From NCBI GenBank assembly GCA_963576735.1, contig OY755180.1, forward strand, positions 16,830,678-16,894,677: DNA of 64,000 nucleotides, written 5' to 3'. Positions 1 through 10,643 of this stretch are shown in pieces. The translations under genes were made by a program, and so were the position numbers. How positions within the stretch are numbered: position 1 is the first letter of the stretch; the number at the start of each line of letters is the position of its first letter. The notes beneath the pieces were generated by a model. It did no database searches, was not told the DNA's origin, and worked only from the letters and a program-made list of their open reading frames with translations. This DNA comes from Bedellia somnulentella (taxonomy: Eukaryota > Arthropoda > Insecta > Lepidoptera > Bedelliidae).

Positions 1-256
1 AACAAAACTAACAACAGGCAAAACAAGTGTTTTTTTTCTCTTGTTCACAAAGTATATAGAGATTACATGTCAGATCAGTCATGTCGGACCATGCATGCCG
101 CCTGATCTTTAGGCCCGATCTTATACGGACTTACTTAACTAATAAAAAACATCGAAATGGAAAACAAATTCGAATGTACATTGAAATGAACGACTTATAC
201 AAAAGTATAATTAAATTAATATTAAGATGTATTCTTAACTGACCACCCGTGTAAAC
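1..256. other. Intergenic, nothing recognised
   Basis: AT-rich sequence with no gene or repeat that I can name. It ends where the pentanucleotide tail of the S2 SINE begins. Confidence 0.4.
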
Positions 257-623
257 ATAACATAACATAACATAAACGTTCACGCCGAATATCCCCGAAG
301 GGGTTGGCAGAGGTACTAATACTTCTGAACATCACGTGACTTTGTCACCTGGTGTTCAGAGTACCCACGTTTTGCATGGACAGTGTACTCACGTGATAGG
401 GGGCAGGCCTATCGCCGTTTTGTACGAATACACTGTCACATGACTAAGTACAACTCAGCCATGTGGGTTTCCTCACGATGTTTTCCCTCACCGTTAACAA
501 CCATGATAAATTAACCACACATATGTCTTTAGAAAAGACAAATTGGTGTAGGCCCAACCCAGGATTCGAACACTAGTCGCTTGCACGATAACCAAGTGTT
601 CTACCCACTGGGCTATCACGGTT
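257..623 (-). mobile_element. S2 tRNA-derived SINE, full length
   Basis: The element reads on the minus strand from a tRNA-like head (A-box-like TAGCCCAGTGGGTAGAAC, B-box-like GTTCGAATCC) near 623 to a short (TTATG)n-type tail near 257. Close copies occur at 30703, 39351 and 41385. The ORF that starts inside it at 581 is not a gene. Confidence 0.8.
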
Positions 624-754
624 GTGCCCGTACCCGTGTCTGCTTTAAAAAAGAATGGAGTACGTCCGTACATATTTATTTAATTTCATTTACGAATAAA
701 CATATACAAAACAAGACGATTCTCCATTTAATTAGCCTCAAAGGTAACTCAACT

Positions 755-1180
755 TACTATTAACATCATCATCATCATTCAGCCAATAGACGTCCACTGC
801 TGGACATAGGCCTCCCCTAAAGATTTCCACACGACCGGTCCTAGGCTGCCCTTACCAACGGCTTCCTGCAATTTTCACCTAATTGTCGGTCCACCTTGTG
901 GGAGACCTACCCACACTGCATCGTCCGGTACGTGGCCGCCACTCCAAAACCTTCGAGCCCTAATGGCCGTCGGTTTGCCGTGCCCTGCCCATTGTCACTT
1001 AAGTTTAGCAACTCTTCGGGTTATATCAGTGACCCCGATTCATCTACGGATCTCCTCGTTGCGGATTCGATCGCGTAGTGAAACTCCGAACATAGCCCTC
1101 TCCATTGCCCTTTGGGTCACTTGGAGCCTTCTGATGAGGCCCATTGTTAAGTGCCACGTCCTTATGCCATATGTCGTGAC
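755..1180 (-). mobile_element. Non-LTR retrotransposon 3' remnant
   Basis: On the minus strand, broken frames read fragments such as LEWRPRTG, SVGRSPTRWTDN and VKIAGSRW. These are the usual C-terminal end of a LINE polyprotein seen widely in moths. A CATCATCATCAT-type 3' tail lies at 764-776. Frames are interrupted, so it is a dead fragment. Confidence 0.7.
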
Positions 1181-1187
1181 TGGCAAC

Positions 1188-1410
1188 ATACATACATATA
1201 CTCACGGCTCTAAATCCCTAAAAATGGAAGCCTGATCTTCAGTATCAAAAAATTCTTTAGCCGCTTATATAAATGAAGTAGAAGTTTTTGGTGATGGGTC
1301 TCCAACCACATCGCGCAACAATCACTTAAAAAGCATCGATACCCTTAGTCGCCTCTTACAATCGCCCATGGGAAGAAATGGGGTTGTGCTTTTCTAATCT
1401 GACACTACAC
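1188..1410 (-). mobile_element. S1 SINE-like element
   Basis: S1 is the commonest repeat here, about 36 copies. Its sense strand starts near GTGTAGTGTCGGCTTAGAA, runs about 245 bp and ends in a (TATG)n tail. This copy is on the minus strand and diverged. Confidence 0.8.
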
Positions 1411-1494
1411 ATCAATACTCAAAGGTTTTAACCGATATAAATATTACGATTTATAACAAATATACCATTTTTTTTTATTCAATTAACTTAACAC

Positions 1495-1566
1495 ATACAT
1501 ACATACATATGCCAACGGCTATAAATCCCTAGATGGGGTAGCCAGACCTTCAGAATAAGAAATTAA
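1495..1566 (-). mobile_element. S1 fragment
   Basis: This is only the tail-proximal part of S1, with a (CATA)n tract and the block reading GGCTATAAATCCCTAG. Confidence 0.65.
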
Positions 1567-2025
1567 TATATGTTCGGATCGTATTGTCGGAGTATCGTAG
1601 GGATGGGCATAGTCACATCCCTACCCTATCATAAAAAATGAAAAATGAAAATAATTCTTGTTGTGTTGTGTTCTTGTTTAAAACTCCGAATATTAATTTA
1701 AATCTTAATTGTCTATCTTCGTCTTCACTTATTTCTTCAGGTCAATACTACAGTTAGTTGTCCACAATCACAACCAAAACCAATTTTTTTACAAGCGATC
1801 ATCGAGGTGCATTTTTCTGATTGTCGTAATTAATTAAAGTTCTTGAAAAGTGATGTAAACTTTGTGCCTTCAGTATTGTAAATAAACACTATTTCAGTCC
1901 AGTTCATTAAATGGGACATAATATAATTGTGCTAACAGTGATTATCCAGTACGTGTAGTGGACTAAAATGTTATGCTTGTCAATAACTGAAAACGTTTTA
2001 AATTACAGGATATAATTAAGTCAAA
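1567..2025. other. 5' flank and probable 5' UTR of the YJU2B-like gene
   Basis: No core promoter could be assigned with confidence. A TTACAG at 2003-2008 is a plausible acceptor of an intron in the 5' UTR, 17 bases before the start codon. Confidence 0.35.
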
Positions 2026-2225
2026 ATGGGTGAACGCAAAGGTCAAAATCTCTATTACCCCCCTGACTACGATCCCAAAGTTGGGGGGCTCAACAAATTC
2101 ATGGGCACCCATGCACTGCGAGAGAGGGCACGGAAACTTGATCAAGGCATACTGATCATTCGATTTGAGATGCCCTATAACATATGGTGTGATGGGTGCA
2201 AGAACCATATTGGTATGGGTGTAAG
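2026..2225 (+). CDS. YJU2B: YJU2B-like exon 1
   Basis: The exon encodes the invariant N-terminus and the first zinc pair (CDGC). It ends after two bases of an Arg codon, at donor GTTAGT. Confidence 0.93.
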
Positions 2226-5200
2226 GTTAGTTTCTTCATACACTTATTATATTTATTGATTTCCTACCTATCTAATTAACCTACAAGCCTAGGTTCGATG
2301 AACCTATTAAATACAGTACATATTTACATGTGCAACATTCTTAGGCCTTTTTCCCACAAGCAGTTGCTGGGTAAATGGTAAATGGTGTCACAACATTGTG
2401 TATGGACATCAACTGAACCTGTCATACAGACTGGTCTTGTTCACTCGGCAAGTCTCATTTGACTGCTATGTTTGAAAAGGGATTAACACCATCATATAAA
2501 ATAGTAAAAAAACATTACTTTTAAAAAGCAAGCAGATATGGTTTGCATAATGTTAAGAATCTATAGTACTGACAGTATTGCAATCTTGTAGGCTATGCCA
2601 GTAGATTATGCCTGCTCAGCAATGTGGCCAAATCACCCTATATAGGGTAGGCCTGTGCCCCTTTGGTGGGGCATATATGGGCTGTGAGGTGAAAGTGTTG
2701 AGTTAATATTTAATTTGTATGGTTTATTTGGTCTATGTACTGATTAATAGTGTTGCATTGGTGTAGCTGTGTGGTGTCTGTTTAGAATAGCAGTAATACA
2801 TTTCTTCTCATGGGCTTATTTCGGGATTTGGGGCTTTTAAGTATGATTGGCGCTGGAGATCCATCTGTTTTTTTACAACCATCCCACTCAACATTGAAAA
2901 TTTTCTGAGCAGTTTCTAATACTAAAGCTCTTACTACCATTTTTTAGGATTAATAGCCAAAAGTATATGAATGTTCTGATACATAAAATACTGTTAGTAT
3001 ATTTACATGTCTCAGTTTCTGTGATTTAAAAGTCAGCATTTTGTAATTTTCACCTTCAGGCTTGCAACCTGGAGGTGCATATTTTCAATCCCAGGTGTCT
3101 GTAAATAATTTAATTTAATATTTTATTTATTTATTTAAAGTCAACCAACAGTTTAAGAATATTAATATGACAAATCACAATCATTTTGAGAGATGTATCC
3201 CAATTTTGTATGGGTGTTGCAGGCGATTCTTCATTAAGCATACTTTATTGAAACATATGTTATTTGAATTTCAGATATAATGCGGAGAAAAAGAAGGTGG
3301 GTATGTATTATACCACTCCTGTTTATCAGTTCCGGATGAAATGTCATCTTTGTGACAACCATTTTGAGATCAAAACAGATCCAGGGGTGAGTTTTCTACT
3401 CTAGTTGTTATTCTCTCATAATGCTTAATGTTATATAAATATAAAATATAAAGATTTGAGGAATCATTGTATTTCAAAACAAAGACAGGTGCTACAAGTT
3501 AAAAAAAAATGTTTTTTAAAGTAAAAGAAACTGGCAAGGTATTCCAGTCTTGTCAAATGTTTTAATTGATAGTCTCTGTCTACCGTAATGGGATCTAAAG
3601 GTGAGTGTTTGCATGTAGAATAGTATCTCACTTACCATTTGTAAGTCAACAAGAACATAGTACCTTTATTGCTTGATGATAGAAAGTGAGGATTGTGATA
3701 TAAAATTATTGATAGGTAAATTAATTAGAATCACATCACCATAATTCCTTAATCTTACCATATGATTCCCTCAAAATATAATTGCTGAAGTATTATTATT
3801 TTAATTACGAAATAACTACATAAAATGATGATTTAGAAGTACCCTACTGAACTACCAATATCTCCCATGCTATTTGAGTTTTTAGTATAGGATGAGATAT
3901 AATCTAGTTTTTATATTGGTTTCTAAAACGGAATAAATAACAATTTACTGTTGCTACTTACGTAACCTAACGAGCCTATTAAATCCTTTTAATATCCAAA
4001 ACAAGTATTATAATTGACCGCTCATATCTCATTACAAAAGGTACAAACTAACATTACTCCTTTCATAATATACAACATATTTCAGAACTTAGACTACGTA
4101 ATAATATCTGGTGCACGACGGCAAGAAAACCGATGGGACCCGACAGAGAACGAACAAATAGTACCCGAGACCAAAGAGACACAAAAACGCTTGTTCGACG
4201 ATGCAATGTTCAAGCTGGAGCACAAAACGGAGGATGAAGATACGGCTAAACAAGATAAGCCGAGGTTGGGAAAGCTGGTTGGGAGAAATGAGCTAGTATG
4301 GCGAGATGATTATGATGCTAATTGCTCTTTGAGAAGGAATTTCAGGGTATGTAATTTAGAACTACCTTGTTAACTCGGCCGAAAAGAGCATCGCCTCTTA
4401 TACAGATAGTCGTGAGTTCAACTCCTGAACCATGCCTACATCAAGGTGTATGACAACATGCTTGCCACTTAACACGCAGATTCAGTGTCCGGGCTAAAAC
4501 TTGTTGCTTAGCCAGGATGTGATAAAAAAATATGCTTTTCATAAGATTTTAGTGTTTTCTTAGACTTTGGAATATATATGTCGCAGCCAACTGGATAAAT
4601 CAGCCAGCTGACAAAGCAGCTAGCTGCTTAATTAAACGCCGGCTCCTAGTAAAAGGCTAAATTTCAGTCAGCCATTTAGTTGAACACAACGTCCAACCAC
4701 TTGGCTGAACGTTATATCGCCGTCTGGTTATCTAGGGTGACTATGAGATTTTATGCAGCATGAAAATAAAACCAAGTAACTTAAAATAATAATCAGTATT
4801 AAATTAAAAAAAATATACAAAGAGTGTGCTACTAAAATATGGGTAGGTATTTAAATAGGCATCTAAAAATAAATTCGCATCAAACTTTAATAAAATAATT
4901 CTTCTTAGGTACTTCTTATGGCAGCAATTCTTAAATTATATTAATTTAATACAATATTAACAACTAAATGGCACAAAGCCTTGGCACACTAGCTAAAAGT
5001 ACTGGCATACCACACAAGTTAAATTTGGCTCAATATTTTTTAAGTTCTCAATCGCAATACATGTAACTTCAATATTATTATCATTTAAGATTTCAGTTTC
5101 ATTCTGTATGATTTTTAAACCACATAGCTCTGATTCAGAATATAGACCAGGATTTGTTTCAACTTGATTAACAACAGAAACATGTGTATTAGTAGGCTAG

Positions 5201-6906
5201 GCCCTAGGTATAATACGCATCATGGGATCATTGGGGTATTTTCTTTTAAATATTAAATGCTCTTCATTCCCAATTACCATAACATCATACTTGTGCGTTC
5301 AATAATATTCCATTGTAGACTTTTTTGGTGTCATTCATGGTCACCCTAGCATTTTTTACATAGTTTATAACCTCCAAATCTTTCCAAATTGTCGCAAAAA
5401 CTGCTATTAGCAGCTAGGGCTGGTGTATTTATTGAAATTTCAATGATATAACACTTATTAAGCAGTTTTTCTATTAATTTTAACAGAAAAATAATGTAAA
5501 GTGAAACTTGATAAATTAAATAAATAAATTCAAATCCCCCGCCTGACTTAACGTCAGCCCAAACCAACGGGCTAACTATTCAATCAGCCGGGTGATTGGA
5601 CGTTCAGTGACGACAATTCATTTTACAAGCGGGCTAGCCTTTTAACTAGGAGCCGGCGTTTAATTAAGCGGCTAGCTGCTTAATGAGCTGGCTGATTTAA
5701 CCAGTTGGCTGCGACATATAGACAAGATAGTTGCACAAATGGTGGTGCCTTGCCAGTTTTATTATTGATATAGAACTTAGCAACTTCAAATGCACAAAGA
5801 CTTCATTTCCTAGTGGAGTGTGTCTATTTTTTCTGCATTCATCATTACTGCTCTGGTCTTATTAGTCTTAATTTCCTGAGTATATGTGTGTTATTAGTCT
5901 TAATGATACACATACATACATATACGCACAGCTCTAAATCCCTAAAAGGGGTAGCCAGAGCTGAGGAATTAGAAATTCCTCAGCCACTTTTGGAATTTGT
6001 GTGGGAAAAAGATGGTGAAATAAAGGTTGTTGGTGATGAGTCTCCAACCGCATCGCCCAAAAATACCTTAAAAGCCCCAATACCGTTAGTCGCCTCTTAC
6101 GTACACCCACCGGAAGAAATGGGGTAGTGCTATTCTAAGCCGACACTACACAGCTTAATGATATATGACTCCTATTTCCATTAATAAACTCTAAAACTCT
6201 GAAAGAATCTTTCTTATCAGACCAGTAGTTCCTGAATTAGTGTGTCCTAGGAAACAAACACTTCAGCTGTATACTATTAGTATAGATTTATCATTATGTA
6301 TCCATTTGATCACTTACTTTTTATGCCCCCCTATTGCAAGGGATTTAACAGTTTCAAAATATGCCCATACCTTAATTTAAGATAAGAATAATCCTACTTA
6401 TATTATTACAGAAACGAAGAAAAGAATTAGAAGAATCAGCAGTGAATGATGGCTTACTACTAGCTAGAGCATCTTTAGATATCAATCTACTCCCAGAATC
6501 AGAAGAAGACAGAAATATGGCATCCCTTCTCTCTTTACGACCATCTAGAACTATAGAAGAAAAAGAAATTCAGAATAAAACTAATATACTAAATTCACCA
6601 GCATTACCAAGCTCCAGTGGGCTACTCACAAGTTTTGGAGGCTTGAAAAAAGAAGAATCATTAAGCAAAGCGAAAAGTTTGTCAAGAAACTCCTTAGGAA
6701 TAACCTTACGAAAAAATAAAGATAGTGCTAAAAGTGTAGATAGTGTTGCAAGTGTGGAAAAAAGTGATTTAAAAGTGGATGAAAAAATTGGTACAGATGA
6801 AAGTAATGAGCAAAGTGATGAAAGTGTTAGTAAAGGTATAGATACAATACCTAAAATTTCATTAGTTGGTGACTATAGCTCAAGTGGAGAAGCCTCGGAT
6901 TCTTAA
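2026..6906 (+). CDS. YJU2B: YJU2B/CCDC130-type pre-mRNA splicing factor, four exons
   Basis: The coding exons are 2026-2225, 3275-3386, 4086-4346 and 6412-6906; together they give 355 codons and a stop. The protein begins MGERKGQNLYYPPDYDPKVG and continues with GTHALRERARKL and IRFEMPYNIWC, the signature of the YJU2/Cwf16 family. Two CxxC pairs, CDGC (near residue 55) and CHLC (exon 2), form the family zinc site. The C-terminal third is charged, Ser/Lys/Glu-rich and looks disordered. Human CCDC130 has 396 residues, so this length is normal. The start is the first Met, in good context (AAAATGG). All junctions are GT-AG and phases agree. Known relatives act in the nucleus with the spliceosome around the catalytic steps; that role is inferred from family. 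An AATAAA lies at 6918. The last two introns carry transposons. Confidence 0.93.
2226..3274 (+). other. YJU2B-like intron 1
   Basis: The intron is T-rich and holds nothing that I could name. The block near 2640 resembles a worn transposon end, without enough length to classify it. Confidence 0.6.
3275..3386 (+). CDS. YJU2B: YJU2B-like exon 2
   Basis: The exon begins after TTTCAG with one base completing Arg. It encodes YNAEKKKVGMYYTTPVYQF and the second zinc pair CHLC. It ends GGG before donor GTGAGT. It is too short to stand out as an ORF. Confidence 0.93.
3387..4085 (+). other. YJU2B-like intron 2
   Basis: The intron is AT-rich. At 3572-3620 there is a short block (AGTCTCTGTCTACCGTAATG) like the 3' ends of the RTE-type remnants elsewhere in the window. 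Confidence 0.5.
4086..4346 (+). CDS. YJU2B: YJU2B-like exon 3
   Basis: The exon is 87 codons in phase 0, from acceptor TTTCAG to donor GTATGT. It encodes the NLDYVIISGARRQENRWDP block, a family hallmark. The ORF start upstream at 4014 is intronic. Confidence 0.92.
4575..5720. mobile_element. DNA transposon with about 90 bp inverted repeats
   Basis: The left end (TATATGTCGCAGCCAACTGG, then blocks GCTTAATTAAACGCCGGCTCC) recurs inverted at the right end up to 5720. The arms are about 90 bp with few differences. The interior has no intact transposase ORF, so it is a non-autonomous or dead element inside the last intron. The superfamily is not assigned. Confidence 0.75.
5908..6154 (-). mobile_element. 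S1 SINE-like element, full length
   Basis: A near-complete minus-strand S1 copy with a CATACATACATA tail at the left and the CCGACACTACACAGC head at the right, in the last YJU2B-like intron. Confidence 0.82.
6412..6906 (+). CDS. YJU2B: YJU2B-like exon 4 with stop
   Basis: After TATTACAG the exon runs 165 codons to TAA. It starts KRRKELEESAVNDGLLLARA and then becomes low-complexity, rich in Ser, Lys and Asp, ending DYSSSGEASDS. Confidence 0.92.
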   Translation, partial: KRRKELEESAVNDGLLLARASLDINLLPESEEDRNMASLLSLRPSRTIEEKEIQNKTNILNSPALPSSSGLLTSFGGLKKEESLSKAKSLSRNSLGITLRKNKDSAKSVDSVASVEKSDLKVDEKIGTDESNEQSDESVSKGIDTIPKISLVGDYSSSGEASDS

Positions 6907-6917
6907 TATTGTTATTT

Positions 6918-6923
6918 AATAAA
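6918..6923 (+). terminator. Poly(A) signal of the YJU2B-like gene
   Basis: A canonical AATAAA lies 12 bases past the stop codon. Confidence 0.75.
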
Positions 6924-6974
6924 AGACTTTATAAATGTTACACCGTGTTTTAATTTCATAAGGTTTATTAAGGA

Positions 6975-7262
6975 TATTTTTTTCTCATACATGCTCTTTT
7001 ATTCTTCTCTATTCGGACTCCTGCCTCTATAAGAACGTTTTTCATCTCGTCTAAAACGTTGTTCGCCTACGCCTTGTAGGCCGTCCTTTACTAACAATAT
7101 CATCCACAATGGTTCTTTATATCTATTTTGCTTCTTTATTCATCCATCCGCTCTATGTGCTCAAACCAATTTAACATCCTTTTTATACCTTGCATAATAC
7201 GTCATCTTTCATACCTATTTGTTTACGAATCACGCTCTTTCTCATTCTGACACACAACCTTA
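6975..7262 (-). mobile_element. RTE-like retrotransposon remnant, part 1
   Basis: This minus-strand fragment matches, with frame breaks, the C-terminal end of the element seen better at 36590-37060. It is separated from its other half by the hairpin at 7263-7567. Confidence 0.5.
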
Positions 7263-7567
7263 AGAGCTTATTCCATTTGTCTGAATTCAGACGTCTGAAA
7301 GCGCGTGCGTTAAGCTGGCGTACCATGAAGCTGTATCGAGCTGGTTACTATGTCAAAAAACTCTGCCTAAATAGTGCCTAATTAGTGTAAAACTAAAAAA
7401 AATAGTGCCTCTTTAGTTTAGGAAATAAACACCATTTTCACTGTGTACGTTTTCACTATTTAGGCAGAGTTTTTTGACATAGAAACCAGCTCGATACAGC
7501 TTCATGGTACGCCAGCTTAACGCACGCGCTTTCAGACGTCTGAATTCAGACGAATGGAATAAGCTCT
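7263..7567. mobile_element. Hairpin MITE with TTA target duplication
   Basis: Two arms of about 115 bp are near-perfect inverted repeats (outer end AGAGCTTATTCCATTTGTCT; inner end GTCAAAAAACTCTGCCTAAA). TTA flanks both sides (7260-7262, 7568-7570). The ends and TTA duplication recur at 17272-17453. A 3 bp TWA duplication fits the PIF/Harbinger group. Confidence 0.88.
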
Positions 7568-7570
7568 TTA

Positions 7571-7870
7571 TACTGCAAATACTTCTGAGGATTTTATTTC
7601 CTCTGCCTCAACTCCACTTTTTATATTCTTTTCCACGCTAAACTTCCAAAAGTGGCTGAGGAATTTCTTATTCCAAAGCTCTGGCTACCCCTTTTAGGGA
7701 TTTATAGTGTAAGTATGTGTTTATATGTAACTACTTTCATGCTACTTTTGCCATGCCCAACATTCACTACCAAACAGCTTGGGAACCAGAACAGCATTAT
7801 GCACAGCCATTCGAGCCCTTTCAAATTACGATTGGCCCGACATCAGACACCGTTTGCTGCTTTAAATATC
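7571..7870 (-). mobile_element. RTE-like retrotransposon remnant, part 2, with S1 fragment
   Basis: On the minus strand, 7742-7790 reads FGSECWAWQK, as in the element at 36590-37060 (YGSECWVWQK). A plus-strand S1 tail fragment lies at about 7638-7712. Confidence 0.55.
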
Positions 7871-7977
7871 TGCCTGACATTTTCCGTCCCTAGTAAATCG
7901 GATATAATAATTACCAGTCCAGTCACAGACATAAAAATTCCTTAGTTTGTTTCTCTTTCTAACCAACTAATACAATA

Positions 7978-8232
7978 AAGTGGGTTTCCTCTCGATGTTT
8001 TCCCTCACCTTTAACAACCGTGATAAATTAACCACACATATGTCTTTAGAAAAGACAAATTTGTGTAAGCCCGACCCGGGATTTGAAGACACGCCTGTCT
8101 GCATGACGGACGTAAGTTCTTATCCATTGAGCTATAAACGGTAGTCGGTGACAAAATCACGTGATGTTCAGAAGTATTAGTAGCTCTGCAAACTCCTTCG
8201 GGGATATTCGGCGTGAACGTTTATGTTTATGA
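7978..8232. mobile_element. Rearranged S2-type SINE
   Basis: The left part (7978-8140) is a minus-strand S2 head with a different tRNA-like end. The right part (8140-8232) is a plus-strand S2 tail ending GTGAACGTTTATG. The two halves are inverted with respect to each other. Confidence 0.6.
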
Positions 8233-8632
8233 AGAACTTCAATCTTAAAATATTGTATGTCACCCATGGTAAGGTCTGTAGTTTATTATACACTCTAGTA
8301 TGTAATGGGGGCTGCCCATTAGGAAGGCTACAATATCCAATTAACTTGTACTTTCTATAGATTAGAGAAACAAAATATAGGATAAAAAAAACAACTTCTG
8401 TTTTACAACATTTATTCGGTTTTTATGTAAAAACAATTTTAACAAACATATATATTCGATGTAAGCTACAATATCGAGATCAATAACATGTATTAGTATA
8501 TGAAGGTAGTTGGTTCAGCAACCTAAGTAAATAAATATAAAAAAAGTTTACAGACGTAGATTCACTTTGAACTTATATTTATGAAGTAAAATTATAAAAC
8601 TTAGATTTGACTATAAGACTTAGATTTTAATT

Positions 8633-8696
8633 TTTCATTCCAAAGCTCTGGCTAGCCCGTTAAGGGATTTATAGCCGTGAGTATATGTATGTATGT
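8633..8696 (+). mobile_element. S1 fragment
   Basis: The last 60 bp of S1 with a short TATG tail. Confidence 0.6.
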
Positions 8697-8918
8697 TGAA
8701 TTATACTCAGGATATTCCTTAGTCAGAACTTCAGATTCAGAATCAACAATTTATCAGCTTCTTTTGCTGCGAATCCACCAGACGTATCTGTGGTGGATTC
8801 CTAGCCCAAAAATGTAAATGTATGGGAAATGGGAGCATATAAAATAATACTTGTTGGTAGTCGTTTCCCAACCACATCATAAACCAAACACTTAAAACGC
8901 AATATATGCCAGAGTATA

Positions 8919-9175
8919 TACATACATACATACATACATATACTCACGGCTGTAATTCTCTAGAAGGGGTAGCCAGAGCCAAGGAATTATAAATTCCTCA
9001 GCCACATTTGAAAAGTTGAGTGGGGAAAATATGGTGAAATAAAGGTTGTTGGTGATGGGTCTCCAACCACATCGCCCAAAAATCACTTAAAAAGCCCCCT
9101 ATACCCTTAGTCGCCTCTTACGATCACCCACGGGTAGAAATGGGATAGTGTTATTCTAAGCCGACACTACACGGC
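8919..9175 (-). mobile_element. S1 SINE-like element, full length
   Basis: A complete minus-strand copy with a long (CATA)n tail at 8919-8940. Confidence 0.82.
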
Positions 9176-10502
9176 AATCATACAGAGTATATATCCACTA
9201 ATAATAAAAAACGCGTATGAGTAATTATGAGGGATAGGATATAAACATACAGACTGACAACGCCCCGAAACAAAATGTCTTTTAAACTAAAATCGAGTTC
9301 CAAAAAACAAGTTGCTGAACCAACTTTCTTAATATATTTTAGTAACAACTACAGTGATTACAATTTCTTTTTAACCTAACATAATAAGCGTACATCAAAA
9401 AGCTTAGTAAAGTAATGACTAGAAATTATGTTTACCAATATTAAATTACAACCAAAGGAAATTAAAGCATTAGTAACTACATAAATTACTTAAGATAATT
9501 CGATAATTTTAATATCGTGTATGCTAGTTAAATAAATTTCGTACAGAGAGTTTACAAATATTTTCTGGATATAAGGAATAAAATGAAGTTTTCAATATGG
9601 CAACTTTTTAAATAAGTTTCCATGTCGATCCTTTGCAAGTAGAGGTTAAACATATTTTGAGTTCATGTAAGTATTAGCAGATGAGAATTTGTGTTGGAGA
9701 ATGAATAAAAATAAAATGTTTGTGATTGTGATGGTTTTGCTCTGCTCGAAGCAGTCAATCTTGACTTTAAGTTGATTCAATATAATGAAAAATTACCAAT
9801 TTTGTAATTTACTACTATTATTAGCTACTCATTTATTCCGTGCAAATAATTGTCTTTTTTAAAAGAGAATAAAACAGATGTCTACTTGCCGTTCACTTTA
9901 CGAATTGAACCCCATTGTTATTTCCTAAAACAAACTCCACAAGCAAAACAAAAATAAAGGCATCCCTAAACAAAGAATTACCACAACAATTCCATAGATA
10001 GATATCACTATAGATATATACGTCTAACATTCATAATACTGGTTAACATATACACAACATTAAGTTACGGCGGCAAACGTCTTGAAACAAATGACTTGAT
10101 TTGCATCAAAGTTAAATAATCTATTTGAAAACTTAAGAAATATTTTCATTGATGGCAAATAATGCGCGATTGTTATTTTGGTGCCTGAGCGGCAAATTGA
10201 TAATGGTGCTTTAATTCCTCATCTTTGCGTACTTTTCTTTTAACTACTATCTACTTACCGTGATAAAATACACCTATCCTTAAAAAAATCCAACAGTATG
10301 ATAATAACATTTCTGCAGTGCTCCAGCGAAATTATATCATTTGTGACAAGTTTCTAGAAAAATATAGAAATATATGACCAATAAAAACATTAACATGTTC
10401 AAAGTAAATTAATATAATTGAATTTTTTTTCATTTAATGCATACATAGAACCGCCATTTTATTTCAAGATATTTGCCGCCAATTTTACAGTTGATACATA
10501 AT
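9176..10502. other. Flank downstream of Vps13
   Basis: AT-rich sequence with no recognisable gene or repeat. It includes the Vps13 3' UTR. Confidence 0.5.
10458..10463 (-). terminator. Candidate poly(A) signal of Vps13
   Basis: TTTATT on the plus strand is AATAAA on the gene strand, about 40 bases after the stop. Other AATAAA words lie further on, so the site used is uncertain. Confidence 0.35.
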
Positions 10503-10643
10503 TTACAGTTGTTCCGGACAACGCTTGTCTTCCATAGCCAAGATGAGAGCGCACTCTATCTTCTCTTGTATCCAGCTCAATACCTCAGGGTTTGCCACTT
10601 CTATCACCCTCTCATCTGTTGAGTAGTAGTTTACTGATTCGTC
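10503..10643 (-). CDS. Vps13: Vps13 terminal exon
   Basis: 46 codons and TAA: DESVNYYSTDERVIEVANPE, VLSWIQEKIECALILAMEDK, RCPEQL. The W-I-x-x-K-(I/L) helix is the usual VPS13 ending. Confidence 0.88.
   Translation of the reverse strand, partial: DESVNYYSTDERVIEVANPEVLSWIQEKIECALILAMEDKRCPEQL

Noticed and set aside
896..1235. Two overlapping plus-strand ORFs
   Set aside because: They are antisense to the LINE remnant at 755-1180 and run into an S1 copy.
4014..4085. Upstream extension of YJU2B-like exon 3 to the Met at 4014
   Set aside because: It is intron sequence; the acceptor at 4085 gives the right phase and the conserved protein.
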